From positions 7,626,001-7,690,000 of the forward strand of contig JAKZAP010000005.1 in NCBI GenBank assembly GCA_023053575.1: 64,000 nucleotides of DNA. The letters run 5' to 3'. The notes under the pieces are model-generated. The model saw nothing but the letters and a program-made list of their open reading frames with translations, was not told where the DNA came from and ran no database searches. The position numbers and the translations under genes were made by a program. Of this stretch, positions 24,011 through 35,677 are shown one piece after another. Positions within the stretch are counted from its first letter, which is position 1. Each line of letters opens with the position of its first letter. Origin of the DNA: Branchinecta lynchi. Its lineage: Eukaryota; Arthropoda; Branchiopoda; Anostraca; Branchinectidae.

Positions 24011-25186
24011 GCTTACCGGATAAGTAGAGACTCACAGCTTACCCTGATGACCGCAGCACACAACTTACCAGAGTGATTCTTGCAGACAAACAACATAGCG
24101 TACCGGAACATTCATCGGGTGATTCCTGTAGCCTCCTAAGTTGGTAGCTTTCAAGAATTAGGCAACCTACTGAAAGCAATCATTTCAAACTATAAATACT
24201 GTTCCAGGAATAGTTTTACGGTACCATCTACTCCAGTTTCGTCAGCTTTCTCGACTCCTCACCGGTGCTAGGGCGAAAAGAGCTCAAAGTTAGCCTTGTT
24301 CCGACATGATCTCAGAAGTCGCCAGGATCGAGTCTCGAAACAAACAAAAAGAAAATATTCGAAGTTTTTCGTGAATTGAAAGATGTGTTACCACTAGTAT
24401 GGAAAGCGTTCAAGCTGGCCAAGAAAATCCCTGTTACCTCAGCAAAAGGGGAAAACTCTTTAGTAAGATGAGTGTTGGTTAAGGCCACTTTGCTTTCAAC
24501 ATTGGCTGACCAATTGTTCCTAATCGCATTTGAAATCGAACTAGTTGACGAATGTGAAATTAGATGTGTTGTGAACAAATGGAAAATGCTAAACGCGACA
24601 AAAATTGTGGAGGGTGAGTTGAAGGTGAAGACTTTCTAGTTTCAACTGACAATCTTAAAGTTTAACCGAATAGGTCTCAGGTCCAACACGTCTAGTAAAA
24701 TTAACATATCACTTATTCCCTTAAATATTCCTGAAAACCCGATAAAAATGCGTTACTCCGTTTCTCCGTTATCCAGGGAAGTCGGTTTCATAGAATGATG
24801 TTATTCTTTCAGATTTCTGATACCTCTATGTGCTTGTCCCTCTGCGATTGCAATACTTAACAACTAGAAATGTAAGCCATTGCCGGAAAATGAAATATAA
24901 ATATCAGATTCATTGCAAGACAAATCTTAAAACCATTTTCCTACTTTTCTACAAGCGTAACGTCTCCGATGCCGCATCTTTAGCCCTGGAAATGCAGGCC
25001 TTTGTTTAAATTCAAATTCTCCGCGTCTAGGTGATTCTGGTTTGTCATACAAGCAGCCCACGCTCTGATTGTTATTACAAAAATTACAAAATCCTTCAGA
25101 TGTATTCAAAATATTCCAGCATTCAAATATCAGAAGAAAAAATAAGCTGCCCTATCAATAAGACTTTACTCAGCCTATTTTTTATG
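24011..25186. other. Unassigned DNA with a family I fragment
   Basis: Positions about 24655-24780 match family I block Y inverted (AAGTTTAACCGAATAGG, AAAACCCGATAAAAATGCG and TTACTCCG). No gene was recognised elsewhere. Confidence 0.45.
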
Positions 25187-25975
25187 GCACTTGCCTTCCG
25201 GCCAAGTGCATATACCGATCACTTTTCGGTCTGTCTGTCTGTCTGTAGGTCGGTCGGTTGGTTAGTTAGTCGGTGTTTGCGAGTTAAGGTACTTCCAGAT
25301 GTGCTAGGACGATGAAACTTGGCAGGTATATTAGGGACTCGACCAAACTAACTTGAAAATAGTCACTTGCTCGATCCGACCATCGTGGGGGGAGGAAGGG
25401 GAGCCGGAATTTAGTGACAAGCATAACTTTCGAACGGGTGATCGGATCTTAATGAAACAGTAAATTTGGAAAGACGTCATGTCTCAGATGTCCCATTTCA
25501 TGTCCAGACCGAATCCGATGAATGTGGAGGGGGGGGGGGGGGCGGAGGGGGGAACCGGAAATCATGTGACACGCTTAGAGTGGAGCGATCGGGATGAAAC
25601 TTAGTGCGAGGAACAAGCACGAGCCCTAGGTGCATCATTGACAGAACCGGACCGGATTCGTGCACTGTGGGGAGATTTGGAGGGTTGTTCCGGAATCCGT
25701 TGATACGGAGTTAAATTACTTCCAGGTTGGCTAGGACAATGAAAATTGACAGGCAAGTCAGGGATCCGATCAGGCTAACCTGGAAATAGTCCACTTCGTG
25801 ATCCGACCACCGTGGGGGGAGTTGGGGGGGGGAGGGAATCCGGAATCTTGAGGAATGTATAACATTGGAACGGGTGATCGGGTCTTAACAAAACTTGATA
25901 TTTGGAAAGATCTCGTGTCTCCAATGACCCGTTTAAAGTCTGCACCGGATCCGATGAATGTGGGCAGGGAGGGGT

Positions 25976-26013
<38 letters not shown>

Positions 26014-26239
26014 CCGGAAATCTTGTGACGCGCTTAGAGTGGACCGATTGGGATGAACCTTGGTGGGAAGGTACGTCAGTGAAAGAACCGGATTCTCGTG
26101 ATTTCCAAGGACCCATGGCCATTCTTATCTCAAGGGATTTGCTTACAAATGATCACAACAAACCCCCGAATTGACGAATTCTTACTTTAATCCTCTGACT
26201 CAGCCTTGCGAGTGCTGTATGAACTTCCAGCTCTTGTTT
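25187..26239 (+). mobile_element. Family A element, copy A3
   Basis: The left end is TTTTTTATGGCACTTGCC, TTCCGGCCAAGTGC and GTCTGTCTGTCTG. The right end is GAGTGCTGTATGAACTTCC and AGCTCTTGTTT. The core shows the usual GATGAAACTTGG, GAACGGGTGATCGGATC and GGAACAAGCACGAG units. A 36-base G-run occupies 25977-26012 at the same place where other A copies have shorter G-runs. Confidence 0.85.
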
Positions 26240-26507
26240 GTTGTTTAGTAACACATAAGAGAAGTCGGAACACAAAAGTAGGCCTATTCTAGGGTTTCTG
26301 CAGAGATGGTTATTACATTTTCGGTAAAACCTGAACAAATTCCGGTAAGACTCCGAAAAATTCCGGTACAATTCTGAAGCCGGACGCCCCTAATCCTGAT
26401 TACTCTGGATCAAAGAATCTGGGGACAGTCAGCAAACTGAAATTATGGTTCCAAATCAAATTAATTTTGCGACCGTTCAGTTTGGATTACATTGGATGAA
26501 CGTAGAC

Positions 26508-26691
26508 CAAGGCCGTATCCAGGGGGGTTAGGGGATTGATCCCCCCCCCCCGAAACATTCAAAAATAATCATTTCTATATGCTTTTCCCTCTGATCTGTG
26601 TCTTTTTTGTACTTTTTTGTCCGACCCGCAGGCAACCCCTCCCCCTCCGAAAGGCACCCCCCCCCCAAATAAATTCCTGGATACGGACCTG
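26508..26691. mobile_element. hAT-type MITE, family E, copy E2
   Basis: The termini are CAAGGCCGTATCCAGG and CCTGGATACGGACCTG. A perfect 8-bp duplication ACGTAGAC flanks it at 26500-26507 and 26692-26699. The CAAGG/CAGG start and 8-bp duplication fit the hAT superfamily. It is too short to code for a transposase. Confidence 0.88.
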
Positions 26692-26706
26692 ACGTAGACT
26701 CACGAA

Positions 26707-26881
26707 CAGGCCCATATCCAGGGGGGGGGGGTAGGGGGTATATATATAGGTATGTATATAAATAATTATTTTTATAGGCTTTCCCCTCTGATTTATGTCT
26801 TTTTTTTACTTTTTTGTCCGACCCGCACGCAACCCCCCCCCCCCCCACAAAAAACAAAAAAAAATCCTGGATACGGGTCTG
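26707..26881. mobile_element. hAT-type MITE, family E, copy E3
   Basis: The termini are CAGGCCCATATCCAGG and CCTGGATACGGGTCTG. The interior matches E2 (AGGCTTTCCCCTCTGAT, GTCCGACCCGCA) with a small TATATATA expansion. The flanks CTCACGAA and CGGGTTCC do not match, so the insertion was followed by loss or recombination at one side. Confidence 0.75.
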
Positions 26882-27174
26882 CGGGTTCCCTATGATTTTT
26901 TTTTCGAGTACTCCCATGATTACTTCAGTTAATCCATGTCTTATTGGTTTCCATTCCATTGTCTCATTCTTCAACAGAACCGATGAAAGAACGGAGAAAA
27001 TAAAAGTAATTCTTCAATCTTACTCTTATTTTAGTCTGAAGGGGTACATTGAAGAGGTGAAAGAGTCGACGTAACGAGAAAGATTACGTAAGTGTAACGT
27101 AAGATACTTCGTTTCAGTATGAAGGGGCGTCTAATCATTAGTTGCGTCTTTCCGGTAACCTAGAGTTACTCTTA

Positions 27175-27406
27175 TGGTGGGTTTACACACTGCGTAAAAT
27201 CCGAGTGTATTTTGAAATCCGAGCGTATTTTACGCACCTTTTGAGTTTGAGAACATTTCCAGCAATACGGATATATTTGAGAAATCGGTCCGTTTTGTAT
27301 CCAAATACGTCCGTATTGCTAGAAATCTTTTCAAGCTCAAAACGTGCGTAAAATACGCTCGGATTTCAAAATACGCTCGGACTTTACGCAGTATGTAAAT
27401 GGACCA
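27175..27406. mobile_element. Foldback MITE with TTA target duplication
   Basis: The two halves are near-complete inverted copies: TGGTGGGTTTACACACTGCG on the left, and GCAGTATGTAAATGGACCA on the right. Inside are repeated AAATCCGAGCGTATTTTACG and the inverse. TTA lies at 27172-27174 and 27407-27409. Each arm also holds a direct doubling of the 'ATCCGAG(C/T)GTATTTT' block. Confidence 0.8.
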
Positions 27407-27476
27407 TTACCCGGTATCTGAGCGCACTCTTTTTTTTTCAGACACCCGGTTACTGCTAGGTTGCTAGATTATCAAA

Positions 27477-27545
27477 TGAATAAGTCCAAAACACGCCAGT
27501 GATCCTTGGGAAGAGTGAGAAAACGTAACACTAACAACTCAAACT
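27477..27545 (+). repeat. Fragment of dispersed repeat family J
   Basis: AAGTCCAAAACACGCCAGTG, ATCCT and AAGAGTGAGAAAACGT match 9850-9900. Only this edge of family J is present. Confidence 0.5.
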
Positions 27546-27847
27546 AAAAAACTCAATCCTGTGTTAACCAATCACGGCGATTTTTATTGCTCAGATAAAC
27601 CAGGTATAGATGTGTTGCAAGCTGTGCAGAGAGATCATGCTTTGTTTTTACTTCTTGGGGATTTCTCCTACCGTGTCGCACTGTTGTGCTACAATATTCG
27701 GCAAAAATCGAAATCGTGCTACATTTACTGTAGCACGTGCTACGCGTGCTATACATGGCCCGAACGTGCTACAATTAGCACTATGGAGCTACCGGTAACA
27801 ACCCTGAGTAAAATATTCTTCTAAGGAAGGATTGTCACGGATTTATT

Positions 27848-28113
27848 CAAACAATGTTTACAACGGATACGTCAGCTATGATTCTTCATCAGCGATATTT
27901 CGGCCCTTCTTGGCAAGGGTCCTCGTCAGGCTATCAATCCTCTGGTTCAATTTCGGGGAAGGAAACAAACCTGTAAGACTTTTACAGGTTTGCCTGACGA
28001 GGACCCTTGCCAAGAAGGGCCGAAATATCGCTGATGAAGAATCATAGCTGACGTATCCGTTGTAAACATTGTTTGAATAAATGTTTCAAAGTCAGCTTGG
28101 GTTCAAAGAATAT
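27848..28113. mobile_element. Element H2: perfect 91-bp-arm palindrome with 16-bp target duplication
   Basis: Arms 27841-27931 and 27992-28082 are perfect reverse complements over 91 bp, separated by 60 bp. That spacer contains its own hairpin, ACCTGTAA and TTACAGGT. TTGTCACGGATTTATT occurs at 27832-27847 and again at 28114-28129, a 16-bp duplication bounding 27848-28113. The arm motif TATTTCGGCCCTTCTTGGC and the right-side GTCAGCTTGGG are shared with H1. No ORF of interest: the 71-codon frame at 27832-28047 runs across the palindrome. Confidence 0.85.
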
Positions 28114-28129
28114 TTGTCACGGATTTATT

Positions 28130-28890
28130 GATAAGTATCACAAGCCGTCACGTTATTCGCAAGATAGTGGAAAATAAAGGATAATAATTAAACGGTTAAC
28201 TTTAAATAATAATTAAATTATGCATAAAAATAAGGAAAGTAAATTATGTTAGAAAAGCTAACCAGATAATAGTTATTCTAAATAATAGATTGTTTATGTT
28301 AACGAGACTGTAACTTCGGTCTTTTGAAAGAGATATTACTAAGTGAGTATACAGTACCTGAGGAGTGTAATGATTGTGTTATTTGTGTTGTGTGATTGAT
28401 TAGTGTCAATCAAGGTATTCTTTCTTTACCTCTTGGCTCTTACATTGTATGGTATATAGGTTTAGCCTATGTTATTCTGGAGTCTTTAATGGGACGGTGT
28501 CTGGTACGCCAGTTAGGCTAGAGACCTCACAGTGACGTCCAGTGGTGATACCGTACCTGGTGACCCTGGGCAGGGTTGCCACATGTCGCACGATAGTGTG
28601 AATTCTCACTCTTGTCCTACGTAGGATTAGGACACAAAAATCACTTTATTCCATAAGACTTTTTTCGTAAAAGCAGTTACTTAATAAAAAAACAGGTAAA
28701 AAAAGACCTGTCGACCAGTAAAAATACCTTGCCCCTTAAGATACAGTTTGGCTGGTGATGCCTCTGCTGGTCAGTGCTTACACTTTGCAGGATTTATCCT
28801 GAAATTCAGGATTTTTGGATACCGGCAGGATTTTTGAGGTTCCAGGATTTTGCAGGATTTCCGCACATTTCCAGGGTTGACCAGGAATTT
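28130..28890. other. Unassigned AT-rich DNA with a CAGGATTT cluster
   Basis: No gene is seen. From about 28790 to 28870 there are repeated CAGGATTT(A/T) words at irregular spacing, just upstream of a LINE remnant. Confidence 0.4.
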
Positions 28891-30870
28891 GCTGATATGT
28901 TTAATTTCTTCGTATTGCTTGGAAAGGAATTATTAAAAATAGGTTTACCGGTAATTTTTGTAAATTGTTAGTTAGCATGTACACGGCAAGGATGGGGACA
29001 GTTAAAATAGTAGACAAAGGAATGTCACGAAGTTTCGAGAATAGAAAAGGTGTGAAACAAGGAAGTATTTTATCTCCAAAGCTGTTTGGAATATTTATTA
29101 ATGATTGACGAGTTCTTGGAAACAAGATGGGCTCCGACAGTATAACCCAAGGCAATAAGGCGTTTTCAGTGCTTCTATTCGCTGACGATACAGCGCTGGT
29201 GGTGAAATCAGCCACTGACCTACAAATCCTGTTAGATTTGGTGGAGGAATACCTGGATATGAAAAAATTAGTCCTTAACAGTAGTAACACAGAGATAGTT
29301 ACTTTTACATCAAAGTTAAGTAACGAGGAAATTAACGAATTTATGTTAAAAGGAGACGAATAAATTTAAATATCTTGGTTTTACGCTGACCCCTAATGGA
29401 AGTTGGAATACACATTAAAGGAAATGGTAACACGGGGGCGAGTAGCACCCGCAGCAATATTTCAAAATCAGACACTGATGAGAATAAAAACATTAAAGAT
29501 CCATAGACATATTTTTACTTCAAAAATAATGCCGGTATTCCACTACGGTGCTGAATTATGGGGTTTTGAGACAGCTCCACAGATCGAAACCCTACAGCTA
29601 CAGTACTACAAGAGAGTCTACAGGCTACATCCCACAACCCATTCGCAAGCATTAAAAGGGGACCTAGGACTATTTTCGTCGAGAAAACAGAGACTAGGCC
29701 AGATCCTACAATTTTGGTTAAAACTTAGACAGATGCCTGAGGAAAGACTGCTCAAATCAGCATATAATGAGCTTCTTCTAATGGGGAAAAAAAGGTGATG
29801 GCCATTCCAGATCAAAGCCCTCCTAGATTCCAGGGGACTATCCAGTGCTTGGAACAATGGCTTAGGGCCCACATCGGAACTACCGTCCCTGGTAAAAGAA
29901 GTATTAAGAATATTAGAAGACCAAGAAATACAGAAATGGGCAGGTATCGTTAGAGAATCGGAGACACTAGTAGATTATAAAATGGTCAAAGAGAATTTTG
30001 GGCCAGAATTTTATATGAAGCTGAACCTCCCAAAAACTTACCTCACTCTCTGGATGCAGTTGCGAGCGAACTGTCTGCCAGTACACGGGAAAAGCAAGTT
30101 TAATAAGAAAAAGAGAGTTTCCCCCAGTATGAACGGCCCCTGTTCCCTTTGCGGTGAGGGAGACGATGACCTAGCCCACTTGGTTGCACGGTGTCGCGAG
30201 CTGTTTTGATTGCTTTAATGGTAGAAGGTGCGATAACTCTTCGATTAAGGTGAAGTTAGGGGACATAGTAGTAAGCCCTTACGAATCTCTGACTTACCTC
30301 GGCAAAAACTGCGATCTACACGTTGCGGCCTAATCGTTCATTTTTCCTCTTATGTCAGAAAAGTATATGGTATGATTGTTGAGTCGAAAGCGCGTTACAA
30401 CAGACTGGTGCTAACGCAGCTGTATAATGCTCTTGCATTACCGCATGCACTTGCACTAGCACCTTTCTTGAAACTTTTCCACGTATCTGATGTTAGAACT
30501 ATTAGAAGTACTTTTTACAAATATGCTAAATTCCTGCTCCCGCTGCCGCTGTGGTCTCGTAATCGACGAGTAACACGAAATCATGGGATTAAAGATCCGG
30601 TTGAGGCTGTTTTAGAGCGTCGTGCTCGATTTCTGCAGGAATCCCTCGACCCTCTAAAGAGTCTCTATCCAGCAACTAAGCAATTGTTACAGAAATAGTG
30701 TATATATAACAGTGTATAGTGTATTTTTCTCTTTTTTTTTTTAAATTATGTTTTGTCAAGCTAAAACTGTTGTTGTTCATTGTTCCACTTTCTTCAATTC
30801 TTTTTTTTTATACTCTATCAGTGACATTTTATGTTAAGATGGGTAATAAACATATTCATTCATTTTTAAC
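28890..30870 (+). pseudogene. Dead non-LTR retrotransposon (LINE), reverse transcriptase to 3' end
   Basis: This copies RNA into DNA at the target site when intact. Reading along + through stops and shifts: LLKIGLPVIF near 28930, GVKQGSILSPKLFGIFIND at 29047-29105, then FADDTALV at about 29180, the catalytic box of reverse transcriptases. Next comes the thumb (KLVLNSSNTEIVTF) and a second piece at 29403-29798 with FHYGAELWGFE and QLQYYKRVYRL. A Cys/His-rich knuckle, CSLCGEGDDDLAHLVARC, lies at about 30150-30206. A last piece at 30372-30698 holds YNALALPHALAL. An in-frame stop after FIND (29107), stops near 29361 and 29799, and shifts make it non-functional. The 5' part with endonuclease is missing. 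The 3' end carries AATAAA and short ATTC repeats (30846-30865). It fits the CR1/L2/Jockey/I grouping, with the clade uncertain. Confidence 0.8.
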
Positions 30871-30880
30871 CAAGCACTGA

Positions 30881-31090
30881 AAACATGCCCGGCAAGCCTT
30901 CAGCCAACCGCGAAGAAAAGCGGAAACCAAAAGAAAAATGGAAAAGCATGTCGTCCCTCGAATCCTCTGCCTACTGCCGGATGGCATTTCCCGAAAGGGC
31001 TATTGTCTAATTACTGACGGAGATCATTTAGCTTCAGCAGGCGTATCCGAATCTCATCACCTTGTCTTTCCTGATTTACCGCATATGTAA
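30881..31090 (+). other. Short open frame of unknown nature
   Basis: After a stop at 30878 the frame is open to 31090. From the Met at 30938 it reads MEKHVVPRILCLLPDG, KGYCLITDGDHLASAG, ending DLPHM. The stop overlaps a GTAAGT donor-like sequence at 31086-31091. It could be a small exon or chance. I recognise no family. Confidence 0.15.
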
Positions 31091-31429
31091 GTGGTATCCA
31101 GCTGGAATCCATCCAGAAAAAAAACAATGAAGATAAATTGATAGCTATTGTTGTGTTATCCTTGAAAAGCAGAAAAGTCGACTAGCCGACGTGCAATTTC
31201 GCCTCAGTGACGGAAGAACGGCTGTCAGATACCATAGAGGTCGAGAACAGGGGAAGTGGAAACAAGGATGTCCTTTATGAAGAGATGTTGTCGCACTGTA
31301 CTGAGAATTTCATCTATGGGCCTAGGACTAAAAAAACAGAGATAGAAAGATTCTTAGATAGAAAGAGATAAGGGCACCAAGTCAGAGTCGATTAAGTTGG
31401 GCTACCACTGGTGATACAAACAGGAATGA

Positions 31430-32150
31430 ATAGTTGCGTTTTTGTGGAAAGTACTCGAGAAAGTACTTTCGTCGGGCGAAGTCGGCGTTGTTTTTACACG
31501 CAAGAAACCAGATTTTGCAATTATTTGTTGGGCAAAACACAGAAGAAATCGATTTCTGTGTGCTTTTGTCGAGCCACGGGTGTTCTTGTCGGCACATCGG
31601 GTTCTTTTTGTACAGAAGAAATGAAATGGTGTATGCTTTTGGCGGGCGTCGGTCGACTCGTCGGCACACAGGGTTCTGCAAACAGCTGTCGGGCGCACCC
31701 GGGGGTTTAAGTCCCGTCAGTCTTGTTGGGCAAAATACAGGTATTGTCGGTATTCTCGTCGGCACATCAGGTTCTTTTTACTCTTAAGAAATCTAATTCT
31801 GTATACGTTTGTCCTGGCGCATCCCGAAAGTTTAAGTTTCGTCGGCACATCGGTCTTGCCCGATGTGCCGGTCTTGCCGGGCAAAACGCAGAAGACATCG
31901 TATTATGAATGCCTGTGTTGTGCGTCGGCATTTTTGCCGGCACATCGGGTTCTTTTTGTACGTAAGAAATCAACTTCTGTAAACATTTGTCGGACGAACC
32001 CAGAAAGTTTAAGTCCCGTCGGCAGATCGGGATCTTATTACACGTAATTAATCAAATTCCGTAAACTTTGGTTGGGCATATCCCGAAAGTTTATGTCTCG
32101 TCAGCAAATCTAGATGTTTCTGGATATAAGAAATAAAATGACTGCAAAGT
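31430..32150 (+). repeat. Degenerate tandem array, units near 120-130 bp
   Basis: Repeated words in order are TTGGGCAAAA, GTCGGCACATCGGGTTCTTT, TACG(T)AAGAAAT, GCGCATCCCGAAAGTTTAAG and TCCCGTCGGCA. About five to six units can be followed. Open frames on both strands here (for example 31434-31787 and 31382-31765) come from the repeat. Right of it, AACTTCGCCTGCGGCG at 32272 matches 14191. It may be the core of another element like A-C, but its ends were not resolved. Confidence 0.7.
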
Positions 32151-32683
32151 TTTGTCGCACAAAACTGAAACTTTTGACCTTTTTTTGACGGACAGATCTG
32201 TGGTTTCACAGTTTGCTTTACTTTTATCTGGGATCACAAAAAGGCGCTCTGCTCACCAGCGTTTCCACGAAACTTCGCCTGCGGCGCATTTCGTAGTATT
32301 CTCTGTTTGGAAGAACGGTGTTTAACTTTAGATGGCGCTTACGCTTGACATTCTTGGGGTTTTAAACACATTAGGAGCTAGAACTTATATGGTAGGTACA
32401 GATTAAAAAAAAAAAAAATTTTGTAATGTTTTCTATTTGGAAAAATGTGTTTTATTTAGAATGTGTTTCGTTTGAGGATTGAAATTCTTGGGGGTTTGAA
32501 TGAAACACATTAACAGATAGAACTTGTATGGTAGGTATAGCTCATTTTTTCCGCGAAAAAGGCAGATTTAAAAATTTCGACTGCGCCGCTTAGTTTTAAC
32601 TTGTTTTAGGTAGCTTCGAAACTTCGTCGTTGTAAGCTTCATTTTTTAACGAAAGCTGAAACGATAAGTAACTATGTGAATAT
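32151..32683. other. Unassigned DNA between array and C2
   Basis: There are two related blocks, 32300-32430 and 32440-32560, each with GGAA(G/A)AA(C/T)G(G/T)TGTTTA and GGTAGGTA(C/T)AG. They form an approximate direct repeat. No gene. Confidence 0.4.
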
Positions 32684-35677
32684 AAACTAGACCTACGTTG
32701 CCTGGGCAACGTGAAGTGAAGCGGGAACCTTTGTCCGGCTTAGCCGACTAAAGTGTTGCGAGAGCAACACTTTGGTTTTTTTCCCTTCGCTGTCGGTTAA
32801 ATGCTGAAGTTATCAACTTATTGAAGCTTTTAAAACTGTATGTTCTAAAAAGAATAATCTAATGATCGAAAGCTAGTCTTCAGCGTTGAAAAAACAACAG
32901 CAAAAGAATATCGGAAGAAGGGACTAAATTGAACTTTATCCTTTTCAATCGTAGACATCGTGACCAATGAAAACTTGGAAAAATATCTTATATAATCTAG
33001 TTGGTATTATGAAGCTATCCGTAACTTTTCAGGATCACTAACAACAAACAGGTATCGCCTCTTTTTGGTTTCAGTGTGTACCTTACTACTGAAGTTATCA
33101 ACCCCTTGAAACTTTCGAACTAGTTTATCTTATGAACGATTTTTGTTAAAAAAAATGGATGACATAAACTTTGATCAGCTCACCAAGAGCTATCGATTGC
33201 CCTAACAGCAACAAAGAATGTCGGAAAAAGGGACTAAATTGACTTTGCAGTCAGTTGAACTTTATCCGTTTCAATCGTAGACATCGTGACGGATGCAAAC
33301 TTGGAACAATATCTAATATAATCTAGTTGGTATTATAAAGCTATCGTAACTTTTCAGGATTATAATACCACAGATGACACTATTAGTTATTACAAACTAC
33401 CCTCATTGTTTTACATTATTGTTTGTACCCCTAGGTTACAGCGATGGACCATCGATACAAACTTTCTTACCGTCAGATTTATAGAAATCGCATACAATAT
33501 GCACCAGTTTGCACAAATTTGTAGCCCCTTGTGAACCGATTCTTAGTTACAAGTCCCTCTTCCGTGATAGACATCGAAGTTCACCAGATAAAAATAATGG
33601 GTACACCAGCTAGCAAAAGTTGCAAACCCCTCATCGCTGAAGATGAGTGTACCATAACAGCCGATTATTACTTACAAGTTCCTATCATGTCTTATGATTG
33701 GGAACCAAACTGTTCTTACCATCGAATACACCGGAAACAAATACCAGGTACACCAACTAGCAAGTACACCAGCTAGCAAAAGTTGCAAACCCCTCATCGC
33801 TGAAGATGATTGTAGCATAACAGCCGATTATTACATACAAGTCCCTTGCATATCTTGCCATTGGACCATCGAATACACCGGAAACAAATAACAGGTACAC
33901 CAAGTAGCAAAAGCTGCAAACCCCTCATCGCCGAAGATGCTTATGAGCTAACAGTCGACTGTTGCTTACAAGTCCCCTACATGTCTCACAACTGGTATCG
34001 CCTACTTTTGGTTTCAGTGTGCATCTTACTACTGAAGTTGTCAACCCCTTGAAATTTACGAACTGGTGTATCTCATGAAGGATTTTTTGTACTAAAATAT
34101 AGATGACATATACTTTGATCAGCTCACCAACGGCTATCGTTGCCGTCGAAAAAAAATTCCACCTGTTTTAGTTCAAAAGTTGACTTTTTTGCCGTAGGCC
34201 AAGTCACCGCTTAGAAAGGAGCAAAGGATAAGCTCTAATTTTTTTAGCAATGAGAGAACTTTAAAGTTTAAGAGGCAAATGCGATACCATTTCTATATTG
34301 CAAACCCAAGTGCAAAAATCGAACGATAAACTCAGCTGGAATCCCGCACAGAAATGGATAGAAACAATAGATGGCATCACTTTCGGACCCGTGGGAAAAA
34401 GCCACTTTTTTGTTTCTGTAGATTTTTCTGTTTATCACTGAAAGAAGATATGTAGGCTCGTGAACCGATTCCTACTTACAAGTCCCTCTCCCGTAATATG
34501 CATTAAGTTAACCGAAAACAAATAATGGGTACACCAGCTAGCAAAAGTTGCAAACCCATCATCGCAGAAGGTAGCATAATAGCCGATTATTACTTACAAG
34601 TCCCTTGCATATCTTACCATTGGGAACCAAATTGTTCTTACCATCGAATACACCGGAAACAAATAACAGGTACACCAACTAGCAAAAGCCGCAAACCCCT
34701 CATTACCGAAGATGATTATGAGCTAACAGTCGACTGTTGCTTGAAAGTCCCCTACATGTCTCATAACTGGTATCGTCTATTTTTGGTTTCAGTGTACCTC
34801 ACTACTGAAGTTGTCAACCCCTTTGAAATTTTGAAGGAATTTTTGTACCAAAAAATGGATGACATATACTTTGATCAGCTCATCGATGGCTGTCGATTGC
34901 CGTCGAAAAAAAAATTCTACCTGTCTTAGTTCAAAAGTTGACTTTTTCGCCGTAGGCCAACTTTCTAACGTCACGACTTAGAAAGGAGCAAAATATAAGC
35001 TCTAGTTTCTTTAGCAATGACAGAACTTTTAAAGTTTAAGAGGCACATCTGATACCGTTACTCTACCGCAACCCCAAGTGCAAAAAAAAAAAATGATAAA
35101 CTCAGCTGAAATCGTCGCAGACATGGACAGAAACAATAGATGGCAGCACTTTCGGACCCGTGGGAAAAAGCCACTTTTTTGTCTCTGTAGATTTTTCTAT
35201 TTATAACTCAAAGAAGATATGTTGGCTGTGGGGCCGGGTAACTGCCGCATATATTTAACACTTATAGATTTTAGTCCATCTTCAATTTGAAACTGGTACC
35301 TGCCTGCTTGCGTGCTAGAACGGAGCTTTCCACTCGAAAGCAGAAACATGGTTTGATGAAACGAAAGGTTCGCTACACAACTTCAGATAGTCCTCTCTGA
35401 CATAGGCTATTCAACTCCACTTCACTTCGCAAACCTTAGGCTCTGGCTCGAGGACAAGCAAAAACCATCCTTATTGGCCGCAGGCAAGAGTTCTACGGAG
35501 CTTTCCAAAATGTAATGTCATATTCATCAATCCGGCCTAAGGTCCACACTTTCCGTAAAAACCGCACAGGTTAGACCCTTCCCAGTTACCAGGAATAAAA
35601 TGAAATCGGCGGCATAGGAAAAAAAAAAAAAAAAAAAAAAACGAGGACAAAACCAAAGTGTTGCTCTCGCAACACAA
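32684..35677 (-). mobile_element. Family C element, copy C2 (inverted relative to C1)
   Basis: In + reading it begins AAACTAGACCTACGTTGCC, GGGCAACGTGAAG and the GTGTTGC hairpin, and ends with an A-run, CGAGGACAAAACCAAA and GTGTTGC-TCTC-GCAACAC (35658-35675). The interior follows C1 in reverse order, with fewer internal units (about 3.0 kb against 3.8 kb). Open frames 33531-33776, 33694-33891, 33846-34052 and 34525-34929 all share the repeat-derived peptide SKSCKP(L/I)IAED, TADYYLQVPC and HRIHRKQI. The same text appears in C1 minus-strand frames. I see no start context or signal peptide supporting a gene. Confidence 0.85.

Noticed and set aside
25775..26174. Pro-rich and Gly-rich frames over the poly-G run
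   Set aside because: They are translations of the 36-G run and flanking family A units.
33531..34929. Cys-containing repeated peptides in family C looking like small secreted peptides
   Set aside because: They track the DNA repeat unit, occur in opposite orientation in C1, start without context and lack signal peptides. I treat them as repeat-derived.
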